DNA of 7,197 nucleotides. Origin: an uncultured Clostridia bacterium (GTDB lineage: Bacteria; Bacillota; Clostridia; Oscillospirales; Acutalibacteraceae). Position 1 is the first letter of the stretch; each line of letters starts with the position of its first letter. Below are positions 1 to 4,819 of the stretch, piece after piece. A program made the translations under genes and the position numbers. Where the stretch lies: positions 1 to 7,197 of the forward strand of contig CAMOCU010000045.1 in NCBI GenBank assembly GCA_946610835.1, given 5' to 3'. Below the pieces are notes generated by a model that ran no database searches, had not been told where the DNA came from, and saw only the letters and a program-made list of their open reading frames with translations.

Positions 1-643
1 GCGCAGTTACACCGCCAAAGGACGCGCCGTAACCCACACTGGTCGGCACGGCAATGACCGGGCAGTCCACGAGCCCGCCGATCACACTCCCCAATGCGCC
101 CTCCATACCGGCGACAGCGACAATGACAGAAGCACTCTGAATTTGCTTCAAATGTGAAAGCAGCCTATGCAGCCCTGCAACGCCCACATCGTATAACGCT
201 TGGGCAGAGTTGCCGAGCATACGTGCTGTCAGCAAAGCCTCGCGTGCCACGGGAATATCGCTTGTTCCTGCGCTTACGACAAGAATCGTTCCAAGCCCGT
301 CCGGTTCCGGCGCTGAGCCAAGCGCAGCAAAATGCGCTGTTTCGTCATACTCGATCGGAAAATGCGCGGAGATTTCCTGCGCCTTCTCTTTGCAGATCCG
401 TGTAATCAGAATACGCGACTGGCCGGCCTGGGTCATTGCGCGCAGAATGCCGCAGATCGGCTCCGCAGTCTTGCCCGCGCCATAAATCACCTCTGTCGCG
501 CCCTGCCGCACTGCGCGATGCTGATCCACATGGGCAAAACCGATATCCGCAAAGGGCGCTGCTTTGAGCGCAAGCTCTGCCTCGTCGACAGAAACAGATC
601 CGTTTTTTACTCCCTGCAAAATTTTTCGCAACTGTTGTTCCAT
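1..643 (-). CDS. larB: LarB, nickel-pincer cofactor biosynthesis carboxylase/hydrolase (partial, C-terminus outside window)
   Basis: LarB homologue, related to the PurE/AIR carboxylase fold. In the known pathway LarB carboxylates the pyridinium ring of nicotinic acid adenine dinucleotide and cleaves the phosphoanhydride, the first step to the nickel-pincer nucleotide used by lactate racemase LarA and relatives; it is cytoplasmic. 214 residues are visible of about 250 expected. Recognisable blocks are YGAGKT (54-59), SAGTSDIPVAREA (124-136), YDVGVAGLHR (151-160), and an AGMEGALGSVIGGLVDCP stretch leading to AVPTSVGYGASFGG (178-211). The family's catalytic cysteine near the C-terminus would lie just past the left edge, so catalytic integrity cannot be judged. 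The ATG at 643 was chosen because GGAG (654-651) lies 7 nt upstream and the protein then begins in the usual family manner (MEQQLRKILQGV). It is the third gene of a minus-strand unit, 59 bp after the 104-aa membrane protein. larC would be a plausible next gene, but it is not visible. Confidence 0.9.
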   Translation of the reverse strand, partial: MEQQLRKILQGVKNGSVSVDEAELALKAAPFADIGFAHVDQHRAVRQGATEVIYGAGKTAEPICGILRAMTQAGQSRILITRICKEKAQEISAHFPIEYDETAHFAALGSAPEPDGLGTILVVSAGTSDIPVAREALLTARMLGNSAQALYDVGVAGLHRLLSHLKQIQSASVIVAVAGMEGALGSVIGGLVDCPVIAVPTSVGYGASFGGVTA

Positions 644-654
644 ATTTTAACTCC

Positions 655-686
655 AAAACAGCGGCCTTGCCAAAGCAAAGCCGCTG
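655..686 (-). terminator. Intercistronic hairpin with short U-tract just before the larB ribosome binding site
   Basis: On the minus strand, CAGCGGCTTTGC pairs with GCAAGGCCGCTG around a TTTG loop: 12 consecutive base pairs with one G-U. It is followed directly by TTTT and then by the larB GGAG. The stem is strong but the U-tract is only 4 long, so it is more likely a partial terminator/attenuator, or an RNA-stability or processing hairpin, than a full stop between genes. It lies in the 59-bp gap between the 104-aa gene and larB. On the plus strand no T-run follows. Confidence 0.55.
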
Positions 687-702
687 ATATTCTGTATAAG
701 AA

Positions 703-1017
703 TTAATTGCCGCGATGCAGCGCCTTCCGTACAACGCTGTCCGGATCGCGAACCAGCAATATACCCAGCCAGATCACCAAGCCCAACGCCACTACGGACA
801 ATCCGAGGAACGCATCATTGAGCATATCCGCTGCCGCAGGCGTAAAATAGGCTTCGCGAAGCTCCGCGTATTCAAACACCGCATCCACAAGCCACATCAG
901 CGACGCGCCCCAGTACATTAAACACAATGTTCCGACCGAATGTCGCCGAGCGGATGCGCTGCGATACCAGACCGCTGTAGAAACAGCTGCAGCAAAAACC
1001 GCAATCAGAAGCGTCAT
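703..1017 (-). CDS. Small three-helix membrane protein of unknown function (104 aa)
   Basis: I do not recognise this family. The 104-residue protein is strongly hydrophobic, with likely membrane segments at about 1-17, 31-50 and 68-90 and a basic C-terminal tail ending VVRKALHRGN. The middle segment carries acidic residues at or near the membrane face (D45, E49, E52), unusual for a simple anchor and possibly relevant to cation binding or to pairing with its partner. The ATG at 1017 was chosen over an upstream start at 1089 because a perfect AGGAGG lies 7 nt ahead. Its ATG overlaps the stop codon of the 138-aa gene (ATGA, 1017-1014), implying translational coupling and a shared complex or process. 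It is followed by larB in the same orientation. A role in metal or solute transport is conceivable from context but unproven. Confidence 0.75.
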   Translation of the reverse strand: MTLLIAVFAAAVSTAVWYRSASARRHSVGTLCLMYWGASLMWLVDAVFEYAELREAYFTPAAADMLNDAFLGLSVVALGLVIWLGILLVRDPDSVVRKALHRGN

Positions 1018-1430
1018 GCTTGTTCCTCCTGGGTCGAAACTACCGCACGTTTTTCCAAAAGATTGGATACCGCAACCATAACGCCCCATACCGCTGTTAC
1101 CAACAGCGCCATAGCCACGCCGACTGTAGCCATTTCATGCAGCATAGCTGCGAAGTCCTCCGAATCTGACGCAGCAGATAAAAACGGGAACCACGCAACA
1201 ATCTCGCCGTGCCAGATGTGCTCAAAAGCAAGCAGCACTGAGCCGCCCCACAGCAAATTGGTCAGCCAGCGCAGTTTACGGGAAAACGGAATCTTTTCCG
1301 TGTGCTGCACAGCCGCGTCCGCAGTGAGCGCCGTTGAAGGCGCGGCAAATTTTTTTTCCTTGTTTTCTACTGTTTTACGAACGATGGTGGCAACGATCGC
1401 TTCCGCTGCCGGAACTGCAAAACATGCCAT
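1014..1430 (-). CDS. Small membrane protein with an EHxxHGE motif, unknown function (138 aa)
   Basis: Family not recognised by name. The N-terminus (MACFAVPAAEAIVATIVRK) is a short hydrophobic or amphipathic helix, followed by a charged, Ala-rich linker (about 20-50). Two membrane segments follow at about 55-84 and 96-124, and a Glu-rich tail ends the protein. Segment one contains E70-H71-x-x-H74-G75-E76, two histidines one helical turn apart flanked by glutamates; segment two begins with H98-E99. These are candidate metal ligands, although metal binding is inference. The ATG at 1430 was chosen because AGGAGG stands 6 nt upstream; the longer reading frame back to 1538 runs through the structured leader and lacks such a site. 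It is the first gene of the unit driven by the promoter at 1594-1566 and overlaps the next gene by 4 bp. Presence ahead of larB makes nickel or cobalt handling a hypothesis only. Confidence 0.75.
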   Translation of the reverse strand: MACFAVPAAEAIVATIVRKTVENKEKKFAAPSTALTADAAVQHTEKIPFSRKLRWLTNLLWGGSVLLAFEHIWHGEIVAWFPFLSAASDSEDFAAMLHEMATVGVAMALLVTAVWGVMVAVSNLLEKRAVVSTQEEQA

Positions 1431-1559
1431 AAGTAACCTCCTGAAAAATAAAGGCGTATGCCGCCCCCTGCACGGGGCGTCACACACCTTCTTAGTCTGT
1501 GTTTCTGATTGCCGGATTACAAGGCGCTTGTGCACCATTCGCCGGACTTCTTGCCCGAC
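1431..1559 (-). promoter_or_regulatory. Candidate structured 5' leader (possible cis-regulatory RNA)
   Basis: About 129 nt separate the predicted transcription start from the 138-aa gene. On the minus strand the leader can form CTTG-TCGGG-CAAG near its 5' end. Next come two mutually exclusive hairpins: GGTGC-acaa-GCGCC (1536-1523) and ACAAG-cgc-CTTGT (1531-1519). Then ACACA/TGTGT encloses a loop. Near the 3' end, CGCCCC-gtgcag-GGGGCG (1479-1462) competes with GGCG-gcata-CGCC (1465-1453), which is followed by TTTATTTTT (1452-1444) just before the AGGAGG. The layout resembles an antiterminator/terminator or translation switch, but the terminator stem is only 4 bp. I could not match it to any riboswitch consensus I know (fluoride, NiCo, yybP-ykoY, ZTP, guanidine and THF were considered from memory). 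Confidence 0.4.
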
Positions 1560-1565
1560 AAGTGT

Positions 1566-1594
1566 ACTGTATCATATTTTGCGCCCGTTGTCAA
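1566..1594 (-). promoter_or_regulatory. Sigma-A promoter for the membrane-protein/larB unit
   Basis: The minus strand reads TTGACA (1594-1589), a 17-nt spacer, then TACAGT (1571-1566). TG stands one base upstream of the -10, giving an extended -10 (TGATACAGT). The expected start is near 1559. The -35 begins only 21 bp after the stop codon of the upstream VWA gene. No terminator is seen between them, so readthrough from that gene is also possible. Confidence 0.75.
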
Positions 1595-1615
1595 TGCTTT
1601 CCGGAGGATTGAAAA

Positions 1616-2257
1616 TTATTTTCTTGCCTCATAATCTGACTGAATCGCTTTTGCCCACGATTTGCGGATTCCCTTGCCTGCACGCACATCGCTGACACAC
1701 GCGCAAACCGCTTCATAATTCACTGCTGTACCGGCGCTGTCACATTTGTAGTTCACCGCGCGATCCTCCCGAATACCGAGTTGTCCGGCCGTCTGCACCG
1801 CGTCAATATTGGCGCCGAGAAAAAGAAACTCCCAGCCTTTTTCCTTCTGCACCTCAATCATGGTGCGTACCGCATCCGCACTATACCTGCGGCTGGCGTT
1901 TTCCATACCGTCTGTGGTAATGACAAACAGCGTGTGCTGCGGGACGTCTTCCGCGCGGGCATACTTATGGATATTGCGCACATGGCACACGGCGTCGCCA
2001 ATCGCATCGAGCAATGCGGTGCATCCGCCGACAGTGTACGTTTCGTCCGTCATTTCCGGCGTTTGCGCGAGTGAAATGCGGTCGTGGATCACCTCGCTGC
2101 ATTGACTGAACAGAATGGTCGAAACAAACGCATCGCCCTGCTGCTTTTTCTGCTTGGCAATCATGGCGTTGAAACCGCCGATGGTATCCGCCTCCAATCC
2201 GCTCATTGAACCGCTGCGGTCAAGGATAAATACAAGTTCTGTCAGGTTGTTTTTCAT
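1616..2257 (-). CDS. VWA-domain protein, TerY-like (213 aa)
   Basis: A single von Willebrand factor A domain fills the protein. The metal-ion-dependent adhesion site is intact: D13-x-S15-x-S17 in the FILDRSGSMSG strand, T80 in VGGCTALLDAIG, and D116 in ITTDGMEN. There is no signal peptide or membrane segment, so it is probably cytoplasmic. The family resembles TerY-like VWA proteins, thought to act as metal-dependent protein-interaction modules in stress or signalling complexes; the partner here is unknown. The ATG at 2257 was chosen because GGGAGGA lies about 7 nt ahead; an upstream ATG at 2326 has no ribosome binding site. It lies 78 bp downstream of the macro-domain gene in the same orientation, suggesting co-transcription or at least a shared pathway. 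The C-terminal 50 residues (AGTAVNYEAVCACVSDVRAG and on) are typical of this subfamily's tail in my recollection. Confidence 0.85.
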   Translation of the reverse strand: MKNNLTELVFILDRSGSMSGLEADTIGGFNAMIAKQKKQQGDAFVSTILFSQCSEVIHDRISLAQTPEMTDETYTVGGCTALLDAIGDAVCHVRNIHKYARAEDVPQHTLFVITTDGMENASRRYSADAVRTMIEVQKEKGWEFLFLGANIDAVQTAGQLGIREDRAVNYKCDSAGTAVNYEAVCACVSDVRAGKGIRKSWAKAIQSDYEARK

Positions 2258-2287
2258 GGTTTTGTCCTCCCTTTGTTTTGTGCCTTC

Positions 2288-2293
2288 AGTATA
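2288..2293 (-). promoter_or_regulatory. Possible internal -10 box ahead of the VWA gene
   Basis: The minus strand contains TATACT about 30 bp before the VWA start codon, but no convincing -35 lies at 16-18 nt spacing (the hexamers there read like CCATTG or GACCAT). An 8-bp palindrome, CCGGCCGG (2296-2303), sits just upstream of it. It may be a weak or activator-dependent secondary promoter in the 78-bp gap after the macro-domain gene, or chance. Confidence 0.3.
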
Positions 2294-2335
2294 CACCGGC
2301 CGGGGAGAACAATGGTCGCTTTTCATGCGACATTT

Positions 2336-3367
2336 TTATGCGCCCAATAGAGATTGGTCGAACGCAAATAGCGTTTCGTTGATCGTGAACAAATCATAAA
2401 TGTGCGCGCGGATATAATATTCGAGGATAATATCAAATTTGCTGCTGTGGGAGAGCGTATACCCCGCCTTACGCAGCAGCTCCTGCGTTTGGTCAAAAGG
2501 CAGTTCCAGCGCAATGGCGAAGGCAAGCGCCGTGTTTTTGCTGGGTTTGTAAAGGGGATTGCTGCGGATCTTGGAGAAGAGCTTTCGGTCAATGTTGGCT
2601 TTTTTATAGCATTGCGCGTCGGTCATCCCGCTTTTATCGATCAGTCGGAACAACATTTGCGCAAAGCTTTCGTCCATCTCACCGAGCATTTGTTCAAGTG
2701 AAGCCGTCTGATCCGTCCGGAACATACTGCATTCTTCCGAAAGTTTCTTATCCTCCGGCGTGCTTTTACAAACAGGAGCGGAACGCAGCGTTCCAAGCTG
2801 CCGTCGCCGCGCATCGAGAGGCTCTTTCTTCTTCTGCTGCTCGACATATGCATCCTCAATAAAACTGCGGATCGTGCCAAATCGCTCCTGTGCCGCATGC
2901 AGCGCATCGGCATCGAACAGCACAAGATAAACCGTCATATCCGACGATTGTAAAAATGCACGAATCGTCTCGGAGGCAATGTGCAGAGCCTGCTGCTTCG
3001 GATAACCGTATACGCCGGCGGAAATCAGCGGAAACGCAACACTTTCGCATCCGGCCTGCTGCGCAAGAAGCAGCGAACGATTGTAACAGCTGCGCAGCTG
3101 CTCCGCCTCGCCGCGGCAGCCGCCCTGCCAGATCGGCCCGACGGTGTGAATTACATATGTACATGGCAGATCATAGCCTAAAGTCCGTTTCGCATCGCCA
3201 ACATCACACCCGCCGAGTGTCCTGCATTCCGCGAGCAGACGCGGCCCTGCGGCGCGATGAATTGCGCCGTCCACGCCGCCTGCACCGAGAAGTGTCGGGT
3301 TGGCCGCATTGACAATGGCGTCCACATGCATTTTAGTAATGTCCTGCCGGACAAGTAAAAACGGCAT
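2336..3367 (-). CDS. Macro-domain ADP-ribose hydrolase fused to a C-terminal HTH-like module (343 aa)
   Basis: Residues 1-175 are a macro domain of the MacroD/YmdB type. These enzymes bind ADP-ribose and remove it from proteins or hydrolyse O-acetyl-ADP-ribose. The key loops are intact: D9-I10, the NAANPTLLGAGGVDGAIHR segment at 20-39 with N20, N23 and D33, and ISAGVYGYP at 115-123 for the phosphates. After a charged linker (about 176-232), residues 233-343 form a second all-alpha module. Its core is KKANIDRKLFSKIRS followed by KPSKNTALAFAIALEL, it continues through AGYTLSHSSKFD, and it ends in FAFDQSLLGA. I recognise this as a recurrent Firmicute module resembling an XRE-like helix-turn-helix, but its ligand is unknown to me. 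The ATG at 3367 has GGGGAG 6 nt upstream and matches the usual macro start; upstream in-frame residues to 3403 overlap the promoter. It is first in a probable operon with the VWA gene. Confidence 0.9.
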   Translation of the reverse strand: MPFLLVRQDITKMHVDAIVNAANPTLLGAGGVDGAIHRAAGPRLLAECRTLGGCDVGDAKRTLGYDLPCTYVIHTVGPIWQGGCRGEAEQLRSCYNRSLLLAQQAGCESVAFPLISAGVYGYPKQQALHIASETIRAFLQSSDMTVYLVLFDADALHAAQERFGTIRSFIEDAYVEQQKKKEPLDARRRQLGTLRSAPVCKSTPEDKKLSEECSMFRTDQTASLEQMLGEMDESFAQMLFRLIDKSGMTDAQCYKKANIDRKLFSKIRSNPLYKPSKNTALAFAIALELPFDQTQELLRKAGYTLSHSSKFDIILEYYIRAHIYDLFTINETLFAFDQSLLGA

Positions 3368-3393
3368 CCACCTCTCCCCTTTCTGTTTTCGCC

Positions 3394-3422
3394 ATTGTAA
3401 CACAGCGCTGTACGGATGTCAA
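3394..3422 (-). promoter_or_regulatory. Sigma-A promoter for the macro-domain gene
   Basis: The minus strand reads TTGACA (3422-3417), a 17-nt spacer, then TACAAT (3399-3394). The predicted start near 3388 gives a short leader of about 20 nt containing the ribosome binding site. Spacer length and -35 are ideal. Confidence 0.8.
3402..3411. promoter_or_regulatory. Perfect 10-bp palindrome in the promoter spacer (operator candidate)
   Basis: ACAGCGCTGT is a perfect palindrome lying wholly between the -35 and -10 of the macro-domain promoter, a standard site for a dimeric repressor. The macro protein's own HTH-like C-terminus makes autoregulation imaginable, but nothing in the sequence proves it; a 10-bp palindrome can arise by chance. 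Confidence 0.35.
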
Positions 3423-3483
3423 CTTTCATCCCGGACGCATACAGCCGCAAACAGTCGGAAAAAATAGTTTACGTATCGTGATC

Positions 3484-3518
3484 TTTCCGCTGTCGAAATC
3501 TTGACATAAGGGCGGAAA
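3484..3518. repeat. Inverted repeat flanking the rightward -35 box
   Basis: TTTCCGC (3484-3490) and GCGGAAA (3512-3518) are 7-bp inverted arms separated by 21 bp, placing one arm upstream and one downstream of the TTGACA of the ATP-grasp promoter. Spacing of about 2.7 helical turns between arm centres could suit a regulator dimer, but the arms are short. It could be chance. Confidence 0.3.
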
Positions 3519-3529
3519 AGGAATATAAT
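3501..3529 (+). promoter_or_regulatory. Perfect-consensus sigma-A promoter for the ATP-grasp/asnB unit
   Basis: TTGACA (3501-3506), a 17-nt spacer, then TATAAT (3524-3529): an exact match to the housekeeping consensus at ideal spacing. The start is expected near 3536, giving a leader of about 50 nt. A promoter this good suggests high constitutive expression, fitting a cell-wall role, unless a repressor acts on it. Confidence 0.9.
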
Positions 3530-3586
3530 TTTCAATAAATATGCAAAGATTTCACGGCATATACCGGAAAGGAATTGAATAGAGTT

Positions 3587-4804
3587 ATGGAGTTTAAAGA
3601 ATACGATTTTCTGCCTGTCATTCTTGGCGGCGATATTACGGCATACAGCCTGATTCGTTCCTTTTATGAAGCGTATCGGGTCAAGTCCCTTGCGGTCAAC
3701 ATGTCGCAGGGCGGTCCGGTCGTGATGAGCGGTCTGTGTGAGAGCCTATATTACGAAGGGCTGGAGCGCGAGGAAGTGCTGATTCCCGCTTTGATGGAAG
3801 TGGGCGAAAAATACGGAAAAGACAAAAAGCTGCTCGTCCTCGGCTGCGGCGACTGGTATGTTCGCATCCTTTCGGAAAACAAGGAGAAACTCTCCGAATA
3901 TTATGTGATTCCGTACATTGATCCGGATTTGCTCAATGAGATCGTTCTCAAGGACAAGTTCTATGCTTACATGGAAAAGCTGAACATTCCTTATCCCCGC
4001 ACCTTTGTCTACGACTGCAAGGAAAAAACTCCGCTCGAGTTTGATTTTGAATATCCGATCATTGCCAAAACAGCGAACAGCGCGCTGTACCATTATGCCA
4101 AATTCCCCGGCAAAAAGAAAGTGTTCTGTTTAAACAGCCGTGCGGAATTGGAAACCATGCTTGCGAATCTTGCCACTTCGTCCTATGATTACAAGTTCCT
4201 GATTCAGGATCGGATTCCCGGCGACGACACAGGTATGCGTGTGCTGACCTGCTATTGCGACAAAAATTCCGATGTGCGTTTTGCCGCATTCGGTCACACA
4301 CTGCTCGAAGAGCACACCCCGTCCGCGCTCGGCAATCCCTGCTGCATTATCAACGAGGTCAATATGGAAGTCGTTGACCAGGCGCAGCGCTTTTTAAAAG
4401 AAGTCGGCTATGTCGGGTACGCCAATTTCGATTTAAAATACGATCCGCGCGACGGTAAATACAAGTTTTTTGAAATTAATGTCCGGCTCGGCCGCAGCAA
4501 CTATTACATTACCGGCAGCGGTTTTAATGCGGTAAAATATCTTGTGGACGAATATATCTACGGCAAGACCTTCGAGGGAGTGACCGTGGCGGACAAGGAG
4601 CATCTGTTTACCTTTGTGCCGAAATACGTGATTCGCAAATTTGTGCACGATCCCGAATTGCGCACCCGTGCGCTTCGCCTGATCAAAGAAGGAAAGTGGA
4701 GCAATCCCATAATCTGCAAACCCGATATGACGCTCAAGCGCAGAGCGTATGTTGCGGCATACTCGCTCAACCAGATCAAGAAATTTAACACATACTATAA
4801 ATAA
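3587..4804 (+). CDS. ATP-grasp carboxylate-amine ligase, D-aspartate ligase-like (405 aa)
   Basis: ATP-grasp ligase, which activates a carboxylate as an acyl-phosphate and joins it to an amine. The N-terminus (FLPVILGGDITAYSLIRSF) and the 405-aa length resemble peptidoglycan D-aspartate ligases (Enterococcus faecium Asl_fm, lactococcal AslA), which attach D-Asp to the side-chain amine of the stem-peptide diamino acid. Visible parts are a pre-ATP-grasp domain (1-115), the lid start KDKFYAYMEKLNIPYP (122-137), an ATP-binding K161 in PIIAKTANS, QDRIPGDDTGMR (207-218), and the metal/substrate strand with D282, E296, N298 and R300 (FFEINVRLGRS). It is cytoplasmic, with no signal peptide. The start is uncertain: ATG 3587 is preferred although GGAAAGGA lies 13 nt away; TTG 3575 is too close to that site. 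asnB follows after 15 bp, supporting D-Asp addition then amidation. Other ATP-grasp acyl ligases remain possible. Confidence 0.75.
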   Translation: MEFKEYDFLPVILGGDITAYSLIRSFYEAYRVKSLAVNMSQGGPVVMSGLCESLYYEGLEREEVLIPALMEVGEKYGKDKKLLVLGCGDWYVRILSENKEKLSEYYVIPYIDPDLLNEIVLKDKFYAYMEKLNIPYPRTFVYDCKEKTPLEFDFEYPIIAKTANSALYHYAKFPGKKKVFCLNSRAELETMLANLATSSYDYKFLIQDRIPGDDTGMRVLTCYCDKNSDVRFAAFGHTLLEEHTPSALGNPCCIINEVNMEVVDQAQRFLKEVGYVGYANFDLKYDPRDGKYKFFEINVRLGRSNYYITGSGFNAVKYLVDEYIYGKTFEGVTVADKEHLFTFVPKYVIRKFVHDPELRTRALRLIKEGKWSNPIICKPDMTLKRRAYVAAYSLNQIKKFNTYYK

Positions 4805-4819
4805 CGGGAGGATCAATTC

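Noticed and set aside
1431..1538. N-terminal extension of the 138-aa protein back to an ATG at 1538
   Set aside because: The extension is basic, Cys/Arg-rich and lies in the structured leader; the internal ATG at 1430 has a perfect AGGAGG at 6 nt and starts a plausible hydrophobic helix.
1431..1559. Known NiCo, fluoride, yybP-ykoY or ZTP riboswitch
   Set aside because: The conserved sequence blocks of these classes, as I remember them, are not found; left as an unclassified leader.
1595..1615. Terminator between the VWA gene and the next promoter
   Set aside because: Only a small TCCGGA palindrome is present, with no stable stem and no following T-run.
940..1695. 251-codon open frame on the plus strand
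   Set aside because: It runs antisense through the 138-aa gene, its leader, its promoter and the VWA stop; low-complexity Ser/Ala/Thr composition and no ribosome binding site.
2258..2326. Longer VWA protein starting at 2326
   Set aside because: No Shine-Dalgarno precedes 2326 and the added residues are not part of a VWA fold; 2257 has GGGAGGA at good spacing.
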